NCBI RefSeq assembly: GCF_012033695.1
Contig: NZ_JAAVJI010000001.1
Location: forward strand, 620,001 to 684,000
Direction of reading: 5' to 3'
DNA from: Pseudomonas quercus
GTDB taxonomy: Bacteria > Pseudomonadota > Gammaproteobacteria > Pseudomonadales > Pseudomonadaceae
DNA: 64,000 nucleotides
Of the stretch, positions 26,276 through 36,176 are shown piece after piece. The position numbers and the translations under genes are program-made. The notes beneath the pieces were generated by a model, which was not told the DNA's origin, ran no database searches, and worked only from the letters and a program-made list of their open reading frames with translations. Every line of letters begins with the position of its first letter. Position 1 is the stretch's first letter.

Positions 26276-29141
26276 GTGTTGCCGCTGCTGCAAAAAGCAA
26301 GTCTGGCATATAGAATTCAATGGAGTAGGGCAGTGAGTGATTATCAAGGGATGCGGTGGTTCAAGGCTGACTTTCAGGTTCAGACTCCTGAGGACAGCAA
26401 GAACTGGGACGACGTTGACCTGCGGCTTGGCAACCCCAGACGGCCCAAAGTCAATGGGGTGATCTCTGAAGAAGGTATTCAAGACAAGGCTCGGATCTTC
26501 CTTCGCCGGTGCCATCAACTCGAACTGCAGATCATCGGCCTGACGGATCACAATTTCTCTGAGCAGCCTGACCCTAATGACTGGTTTTTGACCCATTTGC
26601 TGAGGCAGAACAAATCGGTCGCAAGAGAGGTGGGTCGGCCGCCGATTTCGTTCTTCCCTGGCTTTGAGGTGGACATCGGGTACCACGTCCTTTGCCTGTT
26701 TGAGACGACGAGCAATGCTCAAGACTTGATTGAGGTCAATCGGGTGCTGACCAAGCTCGGGCTCGCGGAGCCCGACCGGTTTGATCGTGGTGAGCCTCGC
26801 CCGCTTCGTCACCGTAACAGTACCGTGAGCCTCGCGGAGTTGATCGACATTGTTCAGAAGGAATATGGCGGGCTCGTCATTCCTGCTCATGCCGACCAAA
26901 ATGACGGAATGTTTGCCGACGCCTCACATCGTCCAGACTATGAAAATCCCGACCTGTATGCCGTCGAGGTCACTCAGTATCCGCTGGGGCCTAAAACCGC
27001 CAGCATCTTGAATGGCAGTAATCCTCAGTGGTCACGGCCAGGTCAACAGCCAGCGTTCGTGCGGTCGTCGGATGCCAAGTCACTCAAGACGGATGAGCAC
27101 GGAAGCCCAAAGGCAAACTCCCTGGGCTACCGTCACAGCTGGGTTAAGTGTTCGAAGCCATCGATTGCCGCACTGAAACAGGCGTTCCTTGATTCAGATT
27201 CCAGAATTTGCCTTGAGGACAGTCGCCCCAGTGATTTGGAACGGCACCCCCGCATACGCTCGATCAGCGTATCCAACACGCGCTATCTCCAAGATCAGCA
27301 ACTGGTCTTCTCCCCGAACTTGAACACGTTGATTGGCGCTCGTGGTACGGGCAAGTCCACAATCCTGGAATTGCTTCGGATGATGTTTGCTCGTGAGCAG
27401 GGGGGGCTCACTCTCGGAGAAAACGGTTACCAAGGCGAATCGGGCAAAAGATACGCTGCTGGACAGTGCTGTGATTCAGGTTGAATGGGAAGGCATCCCC
27501 GGCCAGGTCGATACACTTCAATTCTCACCTGCAGCAGGGATTTCCCTCATCCAAGGTGAGGCCCACGACCTTTCGACGTACTTGCGCCATATTCCAGTTC
27601 AATTCTACAGCCAGCAACAACTGAGCGACCTCACCGCCCCAAACGGTCAACCTCAGTTGCTGATGATGCTGGACGAGGCGTGCATCGACGAGCTGAACAG
27701 GTTGGCCGGAGAAGAGCGCACGCTCATTGCTGAGATCAAAAGGCTGTTTGCAGCTCGCAGTCAGGTCAATGCCATCACCGAACAGGTCGTCACGCTGTCA
27801 CAGGAGCTGGTGGAGCTTGAACGTCAGTGGCAGGCACGTAAGGACGTGCAACAAGAGGCGTTCGCGTACCAGCAAGCGCAACGCGCAAAGCGATTCCTTC
27901 AAGACCTCCGTGATCGTGCGGATGCTGATTTCGATATCCTCAGGACAGCCGGCACGTCCTTGGATGCTGTTCCTGTCAATGAGACCGTCGTTGCCGAGGC
28001 CTGGCCTTACTCCAACTGGATGGCCGGTCACGCAAAAGAGGCTGAGGCATTACGTAGTCGATTCAAGGAGAAGCTCTCCGTCATTCTAGGTGAATTGGCC
28101 GCCGAGACCGAGACGCTGTTCGGTCAAAACGTGGAGCGGCATGAGGCAATTCAGGCCCTCGACACCGCGCAACGGGCGTTTATTGATGCCTGTGCGAAGA
28201 AGGGCATTCAGCCGCAGGACGTGAGCCGCCTGCAAGAGCTTGATCGTAGCAAGCAGGCCAAGCAGCTTGCTCTCGATGAAAAGAACCGCCAGCGCCATGT
28301 CTTGGACGGTACCGAGAAAGCCTTGGACGCATCCCTAGCGCAACTATTTGCTGTCTGGGAAGCGCAGACCCAACGTCGCGTGGCAGCTGCCACCGAGCTC
28401 ACCAGCAAAACGGGAGGATCGATACGGGTTTCAGTAAGACCAATGGCTTACCAGCCGGCCTTTGAAACCCTTTGGATGAGTATTGAGCCGGATAGGCGCA
28501 CTCGCATCGGCAAGGAGTGGTTCACCATTGGTATTGAGCTGCTAAACAGTTTTCTAGCTGAACCGAACAAGCCCGTTTCTCCTTGGGAGCACATTAAGGG
28601 CGTCTTGAGGCACCCCGAGAGTGGCCCTGAAGTGTTGAAGCAGTTCCAGGGTGAAATTGGTGACTATCTATTCAAGCAGGATGAGGTTTGGCAAAACTTT
28701 TGCCTGAGCCGGATCCCGGATGTCGTAGACATTGAGCTTTACCGGGCCGATAAAACGCTAGTGGGGAATCTGGAGGGTGGCCAGCTATCCGAAGGTCAGC
28801 GTAATACTGCGATCCTTCATATGCTGCTGGTGATGGGGGACGGCCCTATAGTAATTGATCAACCCGAAGACGAAGTGGACGCGAGTTTCATCTACAAGGA
28901 GCTCGTGCCGTTGCTGCGCCAAGCAAAACAGGCGCGTCAGCTCATACTAGCGACCCACAACGCGAACCTGCCCGTGAACGCTGATGCTGAGTTTGTATTT
29001 GCCTTGGACTCGCATCAAGGAAAGGGGCGAGTGAGGGCTCAAGGCGGCCTCGATCGGAAAGAGACGTCATCGGCCGTCTTGGACATTATGGAGGGGTCCG
29101 AGGAAGCGTTTCGCCGTCGATTGCAAAAATATCATTTTTGA
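26276..29141 (+). pseudogene. TrlF-like PHP/SMC-type ATPase, interrupted by one frameshift at a G7 tract
   Basis: The GTG at 26276 has CGGAGG well placed upstream. The first frame (to 27484) encodes a PHP-like domain (FKADFQVQTPED, LTDHNFSE, PGFEVDIGYH, IPAHADQ) then Walker A (LIGARGTGKSTILELLR). After the run of seven G at 27400-27406 the reading continues one base out of register, as GSLSEKTVTKANRAKD, through coiled coils to an ABC-type signature (GGQLSEGQRNTAIL) and Walker B (GPIVIDQPEDEVDAS). Removing one G gives an intact protein of about 954 residues. The usual HxH of PHP domains is replaced by FQVQ. The break may be an assembly error, a mutation or phase variation. Confidence 0.8.
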
Positions 29142-29540
29142 AGACATTGGTGCTTAGTGAAGCTGAATGACCTATGAAGGGTTTGAGGCCGAAAATGTTA
29201 GAAAAACGTTCTTAAACGTCGCAGTCACCCACTTGAAACATCCGTTGGGACACAAAGCATGGCAGGGTCGAAGTAGTTCAGTTCAGACCGGGGCATTCGG
29301 ATTACATTGTCGCCTTATCACGGCGTCGGGTTGAGCTAGGTTTGCGGCTGGATAGGTTTTGTCTCGGCTCAGGGGGACTCAAAGCAGACGTGCCGACCGA
29401 ATGTAACATGCACCCTGGCTTGCCCCTCTTACCGTATCAGCGTTTGTCCCTTGAAGCCATTGTCGGATAGGGTCGTTGAGTACATATTAACGGTCAGGGT
29501 AGAACTGGCAGAGCATTGCGGAAAATAGATCGCCTAGGGG
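29142..29540. other. No gene seen
   Basis: About 400 bases between the ATPase stop and a chemoreceptor remnant. I find no convincing open frame or hairpin terminator. It is probably decayed sequence, as the neighbouring gene fragment is ruined. Confidence 0.4.
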
Positions 29541-30134
29541 TTGGCTGCCTGCTTGAAAGAAGTCGGCGGCGAAGTCAATACGACGGCTAATACGGTCGAA
29601 TTCATAAGTGGCATCACCGACGCCATCCATGGGATTGCAGAGCAGACAAATTCGTTTGCGCTCAATGCGGCGATTAAAGCGACGCGTGCGTTAGATTCTG
29701 GCCGAAGGTTTGCAGTCGTCGCCGATATGATTAGAGCACTGGCCTCATGAACCAGAAATACCAAGGGGCAGATCCATGATTATGATCATGTCGCTTCGGG
29801 AGGCCGGTCGCACCGCCATCAGTGCAATGGAAAAGGCGCCGCCGCCACCTTGTGGGCGTGCGATGACATAGATGCGGTGCGCACGGCTCTGCAGTCGATC
29901 GCTCGCCAGATCAATCACATCGGGATTAGTACTTAGATGGCTGCTAGTACTTAGATGACTGCGTCAGCGCAAGAACAGAGCGTGATGGCTGAGGGTATAA
30001 ACCAGAAGATCACGCACATAGCGCGCCTCGCCAGCGAGGGTACATCGCAAGCCAAAGCCCGCAATGAAATTAGTGGAAAAATAAGCCAGCTGGCCAAAGC
30101 CCAACTGGATTTTTCGGTGTTATCCAAAGGCTAG
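29541..30134 (+). pseudogene. Decayed methyl-accepting chemotaxis protein, signalling domain only
   Basis: The frame from 29541 reads [39 protein letters not shown], a corrupted version of the highly conserved chemoreceptor hairpin tip, and ends in TGA. Further pieces of the same domain appear later in shifted frames (ISAMEKA near 29820; DDIDAVRTALQSIARQI near 29870), and 29958-30134 gives SAQEQSVMAEGINQKITHIARLA and a C-terminal tail ending in TAG. Multiple frame changes and altered invariant residues show long decay. The sensor half is missing. Confidence 0.82.
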
Positions 30135-30182
30135 TACCAAGGGGCTTCGTCCTAGCATGGCGACAAACCCCCTACGCTAGGA

Positions 30183-31328
30183 TCACGCGTTGTACATCCG
30201 AATGATGTCCCACCTTTTCTTTGCCATCTTCTCGGGGACGCGCCTTGCGGTCTTGGTGTCGGTCACCAAGCATGCGGCGGAGCGCAAAGGCCATTGGGAC
30301 AGCTCCGTGTTGACCAGCTTGGCTGGGCACAGGATAAGAAAGTCGCCCAGGCTGAGTAGGGGGAAGCCTCGAACCACTGGCCGATCCTTGTCGACAGTCA
30401 CTTCACCCCAATCGGAATCGAAACGCTCTACTGAGTACGTATCGGTGATGAGAAAGGACGTGGTTGTTGTCTCTCTAACACCCATCAAATACGCAGTTCG
30501 GTAGACCATGGCCGGGAACGTCCGAGGTGCAATGCTCAGCGTAACGATTGTGAGGATCATGAGTACCGCCGAGGTATTTCTCACTTTCGCTAACAAGTTG
30601 TTCCCAAATGCAAAGAAGACTACGGCTGGAGCCTGTGCCAAGCAGGAAACCAAAATGGCCAGCACGGTGAGCTTGATTGTGCTGCCAAAATCGCCGGGAG
30701 TAGGGTAGGTCGATAACACCAGCTGTACGGGGAACACTGCTGACAGTACCGTTGAAAACACCACGATGAACAGCGTAAGTAAAGCACCGTAGCGGGCCTG
30801 CCAAGTCTTGGCCCGTTCAGGTTGGGCCAAATACCCCGCGACATGGATTGCCGTACTGAAGTCTTCCCTACGCATCAGGATGATGAACACCATGGTCTCC
30901 GCCAAGGCCGATGCCAAAACGGCAATCAACGGGTGAATCTCTAAAACGATGGTGATCATCTGTACCATGATTCCAACCAATAGCGGCAGCACAAGCATCC
31001 GGACCATTTTTATCTGGGCATAGGGTTGCTTGTTAAACAGCGTGGCTCCGGATGCGAAGATGGAGGAGTTCAGAGTAAGCACGAACATGTAGGCGACGAC
31101 CAGAAGTCCGACCAGCAGCATCCAGGGTATGAGAGCGGCCTTAGTGGCCAGCGCAGAGGGGAAAAGTCCAGGAAGACCGATTGCGCTCAGGTAAGTGGAC
31201 AAGATAGCAAAGCCGAAGAGTGTAGCGGCGCCACTGAGTATTACACTGACGACTATCCAGTGGTCGACAATGCGTTTTAAATTCTTCTTGATGGCTCCAT
31301 TGGGAATGGAGAACTGTGAAATCGTCAT
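30183..31328 (-). CDS. Multi-pass membrane protein of unknown function
   Basis: 381 residues from the ATG at 31328 (an in-frame TTG-type start at 31352 is also possible). About eight hydrophobic helices lie in residues 30-275, followed by a soluble C-terminal tail of about 100 residues (SFLITDTYSVERFDSDWGEVTVDKDRP). No transporter motif is recognised. Its codon and base composition are less GC-rich than the chromosomal backbone, in keeping with the foreign segment. Function unknown. Confidence 0.65.
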   Translation of the reverse strand: MTISQFSIPNGAIKKNLKRIVDHWIVVSVILSGAATLFGFAILSTYLSAIGLPGLFPSALATKAALIPWMLLVGLLVVAYMFVLTLNSSIFASGATLFNKQPYAQIKMVRMLVLPLLVGIMVQMITIVLEIHPLIAVLASALAETMVFIILMRREDFSTAIHVAGYLAQPERAKTWQARYGALLTLFIVVFSTVLSAVFPVQLVLSTYPTPGDFGSTIKLTVLAILVSCLAQAPAVVFFAFGNNLLAKVRNTSAVLMILTIVTLSIAPRTFPAMVYRTAYLMGVRETTTTSFLITDTYSVERFDSDWGEVTVDKDRPVVRGFPLLSLGDFLILCPAKLVNTELSQWPLRSAACLVTDTKTARRVPEKMAKKRWDIIRMYNA

Positions 31329-31586
31329 GCAGGAAAGAGGCCTTGGCAGCAACAGATGAAGGAAATAGCTTCACCTCGGATTGCAGAATGGACGGGGGAG
31401 TCAGATCATTTGAATCTACTATACGCGAGCCTAGGATGTTACATGACACCTTTTGGTTTTTGGGAACGATGCTTGCGCGGTTGCGGGGTGCAGATGGCCC
31501 TAGTCCGGGTGTTTGGAAGGTTTCAGACGCGCCGCCCCAGACTTCAGACAGGGCGAGAACATTCAGGTTCAAGGCTGAAGATGATT

Positions 31587-31817
31587 CTAGTGGCATCTCA
31601 AAGTCAGCTCTGAAATTCCTAACATCTTAGCAATCTCGGTACGGCTGTGGCCGGCATATTTCAGTGCGTAAATAGCAGCCGCCAGTGCCAAGCGCGCGAC
31701 AGGACCAACCTGCAGCGATTTGAAGATCTCATCGAGAGAATCAGTGGTGAGTGTTAATGGGGCTGCAGTTCTAATTTTCTGAAGAAAAGGCCACAGATCG
31801 GTGGGGGCTGTTAGCAA
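31587..31817 (-). CDS. Small helix-turn-helix protein, possibly a fragment
   Basis: 76 residues from a TTG at 31817. The C-terminal half has an HTH-like stretch (HSRTEIAKMLGISELTLR) and the chain stops two residues later, where a normal HTH protein would continue. It may be a truncated regulator. An AT-rich region upstream (31822-31875) could hold its promoter. No ribosome site is obvious. Confidence 0.35.
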   Translation of the reverse strand: MLTAPTDLWPFLQKIRTAAPLTLTTDSLDEIFKSLQVGPVARLALAAAIYALKYAGHSRTEIAKMLGISELTLRCH

Positions 31818-32150
31818 GAGACCATTACCAATAATTATTAATTTAACATAATGTGCATTACGAGTAACAAGATATTACAGCCTCGACTGTCGGAATTCAG
31901 CCCAGGTAGAAGCCCATTAACCTCATGCCCTTAACCAAGCCACCCCGACTCAGGCCGACCCTAGGCAAGGTTTTTGCAGCCTTCTGATCGCTGGCACGCA
32001 TCCACCGTCCAGACATGCGACGCTCTCCACACGCGCCACTGCAAACATTGACTTGTAAAGGTTTGCGTCTACGGTGGGCTGCACAGCCGGCGTACATTCA
32101 TGGATCAGCTGATGCACCGTAGCCGGTCACGCATTTACCTAAGGATACCC
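31818..32150. other. Intergenic region before the glycosyltransferase
   Basis: No supported gene. The first 60 bases are very AT-rich (for example AATAATTATTAATTTAACATAATG at 31829-31852, given here in part), unlike the rest of the window, and may hold promoters for both directions. An AAGGAT ribosome site precedes the start at 32151. Confidence 0.35.
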
Positions 32151-33494
32151 ATGCCACGGATTATAGTTGCGACCACACCCCAGACAGGCCATGTGCTGCC
32201 TTTGCTGTCGTTAGTCTCACCCCTTAAGCGGCAAGGCTACGACATTACGTTCATCACCGGCTCCAGGGCCAAGTCACTGGTGGAAGCGCAAGGCATACGC
32301 CACGTTGCCTTGCAGGGTAACGCAAACTACGACGCCACGGATGTGAACCAGACATTCCCCGAACGCCGTAGTATTCCCGCTGGGCCGGCCTTGCTGGATT
32401 ATGATTTTCGCGTGCTGTTTGTAGACCCCATGGTGGATCAGGCGAGAACAATCCAGGCGGTGCTAAACGAACGCCCGGAGCCGGCGGTGCTGATCACCAA
32501 CCACATGTTCACGGGTGGGTGGCCGTTCCAGCTGGGCATGCCCGGTACGCGGCCCCTCGGTGTTATTGCCTTGGGCATCACACCGCTGATGCTGAGCGCA
32601 GGCCATCTGGCACCCTTCGGCCCAGGCCTGCCGCCGGCCCAGACGCCGGCAGAGCGGCAGCACTATGCGGGTTTGCGTGCATCGCTGGACCAGGCCCTGC
32701 AAGGCTCTAAAAAAGCCATGGACAGGGCCCTTAACACCCTAGGTGCAGCGCCAACAGCCCATGCTTTCCTGGATGCCACCACGCTGTTGCCGGACCTTTT
32801 CCTGCAAATGACCGTGCCAGGCCTGGAGTACGACCAAGCCCAGCTACCGGCCTCCATACGCATGATTGGAACGGCGCCAAGCCCCGATCAGGCCTTCTGC
32901 GCGCCATCTTGGTGGCCTGAGGTAAAACGGGCGAAACAGGCCGGGCGGCCGGTTATCTTCGTGACCCAAGGTACCGTAGCGCGCGACCTCTCGGCACTGG
33001 TGTACCCGGCCCTGGAGGCCTTGGCTGGGTTGGATGCCTTGGTCATCGCCAGTGCAGGCAAGCGTGGCGATCACGTCCTGGCCAGTGCTGGCCCCAACAC
33101 CTACTGCACTGACTATCTCCCCTATGAGCAGGTATTGCCTTATGCCGACCTGATGGTCACAAACGGTGGCTATGGCGGCGTGCAACAGGCGCTACGCTAT
33201 GGGGTGCCCCTAGTGGTGGCTGGCCTCTCCGAAGACAAGGCTGAAGTCGCCGCCCGTGTGGCTTGGGCAGGCGCAGGTATCAACTTGAAAACGGACCGCC
33301 CGAGTGTTTCCCAGCTTGCCACCACGGCGCAGCAGGTTCTGCATCGGCCAGGCTTCAAAGCCGCTGCAGCGCGCCTGGCTGATCAATACCAACGGCTGAG
33401 CCCTGCGTTAGCACTACGGCACGCCGTGGACCAGTTGCTTGAGCGCCAGCCTAGCCCTACCGCAGCACGATGCCCAAGCACTGCCCTGCTATAA
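32151..33494 (+). CDS. Glycosyltransferase, UGT/GT1 family
   Basis: 447 residues from the ATG at 32151, 7 bases after AAGGAT. The N-terminus is the acceptor domain typical of the family (IIVATTPQTGHVLPLLSLVSPLKRQGYDITFITG). The C-terminal donor site shows the UGT signature (DYLPYEQVLPYADLMVTNGGYGGVQQALRYGVPLVVAGLSEDKAEVA; split here for reading). Related enzymes glycosylate small lipophilic molecules, antibiotics or rhamnolipid precursors. It stands alone, next to an integrase, and may be cargo of a mobile element. Confidence 0.82.
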   Translation: MPRIIVATTPQTGHVLPLLSLVSPLKRQGYDITFITGSRAKSLVEAQGIRHVALQGNANYDATDVNQTFPERRSIPAGPALLDYDFRVLFVDPMVDQARTIQAVLNERPEPAVLITNHMFTGGWPFQLGMPGTRPLGVIALGITPLMLSAGHLAPFGPGLPPAQTPAERQHYAGLRASLDQALQGSKKAMDRALNTLGAAPTAHAFLDATTLLPDLFLQMTVPGLEYDQAQLPASIRMIGTAPSPDQAFCAPSWWPEVKRAKQAGRPVIFVTQGTVARDLSALVYPALEALAGLDALVIASAGKRGDHVLASAGPNTYCTDYLPYEQVLPYADLMVTNGGYGGVQQALRYGVPLVVAGLSEDKAEVAARVAWAGAGINLKTDRPSVSQLATTAQQVLHRPGFKAAAARLADQYQRLSPALALRHAVDQLLERQPSPTAARCPSTALL

Positions 33495-33569
33495 AACGCA
33501 CTTTATAGAGGGGTTATGGCCTACCGGCGCTAAACGCCAGGTTCTGGATAGGCACCCCCCTACCACCCA

Positions 33570-33605
33570 TGCAATATCCGATAACTGCCAGACCCGGATA
33601 TTGCA
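33570..33605. repeat. 11-bp perfect inverted repeat upstream of integrase
   Basis: TGCAATATCCG at 33570-33580 and its exact complement CGGATATTGCA at 33595-33605, with a 14-base spacer. It lies 55 bases before the integrase start. It could be an operator for the integrase gene or a recombinase binding site; the spacer is longer than the 6-8 bases usual for a crossover core. Confidence 0.5.
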
Positions 33606-33660
33606 CCTCTGCACAAATTCGGGCACGCTTGCGTCTGTCTATACGTTTGAGCGCTCGATC

Positions 33661-34953
33661 ATGGCCACCCGCCCCCAGCCGCTGTTTGAAACCTACGACC
33701 GGTTTCTGGACCTTCACTTCATGGGTATGTCTGCAGAACGTCCCCAGGTGGTCAACTTTCTAGACAACTGCCCTGTCAGTGCCCGGCCCCTTGAAAGTTA
33801 CCAGGCGGCGCGTAGTTTTCTGAAGTCCTACGCTGGCAATGAAGCGACGTTCACGTCCTATCGTACTCACGTTGAGCGCCTTTTGCTGTGGGCGTTGCTG
33901 ATAGCCAAGAAGCCTCTGCTGGACCTTCGCCGTAAAGATGCCGAAGCGTTCATGGAATTTTGCCTCTCCCCCTCCGCGGACTGGGTGGGGCCTGTGGTGA
34001 AGGCCCGGTTCAATCGCATCGGTGGGCGCAAGAAGCTGGACTCAGACACGTTCGAGCCCAACCCTGCCTGGCGCCCGTTTAGCGTAACGGTAGCCAAGCG
34101 TGAACGTAAGATCGCCAGCGAAACCATGACGGCCTTGCCCTCTCCTGTTTATAGAATGAGCCAAGGTTCAGTCGCGCAGGTGTTTGCGGTGTGCGGCAGC
34201 TTTTTTCAGCATGCTATCGACGAGGGGCTTACAGAGGTCAACCCGTTCCACGCGGTGAAGCAGAAGTCGATCTACAAACAGCGTAATACCGTGGATGTCG
34301 CGTCCCGGTCGCTGACGCAACTGCAATGGAATGTGGTGATTGAAACCGCTGAGATCATGGCCCAGGAAAATACGGATCACGAACGCACCCTGTTTATCGT
34401 AGCGACCCTCTACGCTATGTACTTGCGCGTGTCCGACTTGGTTGGGCGGGACAACTGGACCCCAACCATGGGGGATTTTCGTCGGGATAGCCGCGGGCAC
34501 TGGTGGCTGCATGTTGTGGGCAAAGGCAACAAGTCGGCCAAGATCAGCGTACGGGATGACTACGTGCAGACCTATCTGGTCCGCTACCGCCAGTATCGGC
34601 AGCTCTCCGCCCTGCCCTCACCCCATGAAAAACTGCCGCTGATCAGCACGCTCAAGGGGCGTGCGGGGCTCTCCGACAGGCATGTGAGGCTACTGCTACA
34701 GGAGGTATTTGACCAATCCTTGCTACGTATGAAACGTGAAGGATGGAACGATGATGAGATCGACCAGCTCCGGTCGGCTTCCTTGCACTGGTTACGGCAT
34801 ACTTCAGCCACGTTCGATGCCAAACACAGGGACATGAAGGATTTGCAGGCAGACTTACGCCACAATAGCTTAAGTACCACTCAAAACACGTACTACAACT
34901 CTCTGGATGAACAAAGGGCTCATTCAGTAAAGGATTTGAAAGTTAAGGTTTAA
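33661..34953 (+). CDS. Tyrosine recombinase/site-specific integrase
   Basis: 430 residues from the ATG at 33661. N-terminal SAM-like core-binding domain about 50-200, catalytic domain 220-425. Catalytic residues are visible: Arg in MYLRVSDL (about 257), Lys in VVGKGNKSAK, His-x-x-Arg in LHWLRHTSATF (about 378) and Tyr in QNTYYNSLD (about 412). No tRNA gene or att duplication was found next to it, so the element it belongs to cannot be delimited. Confidence 0.9.
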   Translation: MATRPQPLFETYDRFLDLHFMGMSAERPQVVNFLDNCPVSARPLESYQAARSFLKSYAGNEATFTSYRTHVERLLLWALLIAKKPLLDLRRKDAEAFMEFCLSPSADWVGPVVKARFNRIGGRKKLDSDTFEPNPAWRPFSVTVAKRERKIASETMTALPSPVYRMSQGSVAQVFAVCGSFFQHAIDEGLTEVNPFHAVKQKSIYKQRNTVDVASRSLTQLQWNVVIETAEIMAQENTDHERTLFIVATLYAMYLRVSDLVGRDNWTPTMGDFRRDSRGHWWLHVVGKGNKSAKISVRDDYVQTYLVRYRQYRQLSALPSPHEKLPLISTLKGRAGLSDRHVRLLLQEVFDQSLLRMKREGWNDDEIDQLRSASLHWLRHTSATFDAKHRDMKDLQADLRHNSLSTTQNTYYNSLDEQRAHSVKDLKVKV

Positions 34954-34983
34954 CGCAACTTAGTGGAAATCTTAGTTGCGAGC

Positions 34984-35118
34984 TTACTCGACGATACATA
35001 CCCAGCGATGATTGTGGCGATAAGGCGCACGAGTGAAGTGAATGTCTGAAACAAGTTTCATTCCATGTTGCTGCAACCTACGGGTAAGTTGTTCCAGCGT
35101 ATCGGCTTCGATGGTCAT
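34984..35118 (-). CDS. 44-residue conserved-looking small protein
   Basis: Found by reading the minus strand directly. The ATG at 35118 has GGAG seven bases upstream (CTGGAGCCAAAAA) and the frame runs 44 codons to TAA. The protein begins MTIEADTLEQLTRRLQQHG and ends HRWVCIVE, with a helical first half and a histidine/arginine-rich centre. It converges on the integrase gene. No family is recognised; good ribosome site and codon use support a real gene. Confidence 0.55.
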   Translation of the reverse strand: MTIEADTLEQLTRRLQQHGMKLVSDIHFTRAPYRHNHRWVCIVE

Positions 35119-35241
35119 TTTTTGGCTCCAGGAAATGTTCAACGGTCATAGTTCTTGACCTTCGGGCTTTTGCTGAAATTCCCTTTTTAGGGGTGCCATT
35201 CCCCCTATGTGCCGACGAATGGCCAACGGACAAGGCTGGCT

Positions 35242-36012
35242 TCACCGTACCTTGCGCTGGTAATGGCGGGGTGTAACGCCCGTTAACGCTTTGAATTGTC
35301 GAGTAAAAGCGCTGTGGTCGGTATACCCGCATTGCAGCGCCACCTCAACAATAGGCAGCTCGGCCTTGAGCAACAAGCGCGCGTGTTCGAGCCGGGCTTT
35401 TTGGATCAGTTGCCTAGGTGTTAGCTGAAACACGGCTTTACAGTACCGTTCCAGTTGAGCCACGGAACAGCCGGCGATTCGAGTAAGTTCCCGTGAGGTG
35501 ACCGGGCGGTCAAAGTGTTCGTGAATATAGCGATCTACCAATGCTAGCCGTTCATAAGCTGGATGTGTCTGGCGTGCCGAGTGCAGGTCCAACGAAATGC
35601 CCGCCAGGCCTATGATGGTGCCGCCATTATCTTTGAGCGGCCATTTATGCGTCAGGCACCAGCCCGGTTCCCGGCTGCCATACAAGTGAAGTTCCAGTTG
35701 GCGTTCGAGCACACTTCCGTGCGTCAGCACCTTTTTGTCTTGGGCTGTATAGCTGGGCCCTAGCTGGGCCGGGAATACCTGCGCACTGGTTTTTCCCAAT
35801 AGCTCATGAGCACCCCTTGCGTTGCATCGCTCCACCAAGGCGCGGTTAACCAACTGGTAGCGGGCCTGCTGGTCCTTGATAAAGATCGCAGCATTGGGAA
35901 TCACATCCAGCAAAGGCCCTAGGGGCGCCAGGCTTGCCAGCAACGCCTCCAGGCTTCGGACGGCCTGGCCATGGCTGGCTTGTTTCCAGGCACTTATGGC
36001 CTCTGTCGTCAT
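35242..36012 (-). CDS. PAS-AraC transcriptional regulator of the hydroxyproline cluster
   Basis: 256 residues. Residues about 30-145 form a PAS-type sensor (IPNAAIFIKDQQARYQLVNRALVERC; GWCLTHKWPLKDNGGTIIGLAGISLDL). The C-terminal 100 residues hold the AraC double helix-turn-helix (RELTRIAGCSVAQLERYCKAVFQLTPRQLIQKARLEHA; VALQCGYTDHSAFTRQFKALTG). It is divergent from the epimerase gene with 164 bases between them, so it probably activates the catabolic operon in response to an intermediate. Confidence 0.85.
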   Translation of the reverse strand: MTTEAISAWKQASHGQAVRSLEALLASLAPLGPLLDVIPNAAIFIKDQQARYQLVNRALVERCNARGAHELLGKTSAQVFPAQLGPSYTAQDKKVLTHGSVLERQLELHLYGSREPGWCLTHKWPLKDNGGTIIGLAGISLDLHSARQTHPAYERLALVDRYIHEHFDRPVTSRELTRIAGCSVAQLERYCKAVFQLTPRQLIQKARLEHARLLLKAELPIVEVALQCGYTDHSAFTRQFKALTGVTPRHYQRKVR

Positions 36013-36176
36013 GGGAGCTTCTCAGTTATGGCATGGACTGTTCAGCCTGAGGCTATAGCGCAAGCCTGTCGAGTGCCGAATGTGCTGATTTCGTCATCCA
36101 CCTACGGTAAAGGCATCAAGCTGAATGGCCACAACGTTGCCACGCTTGTGCCTGAATCAACGGGCGAGTGATCCCT

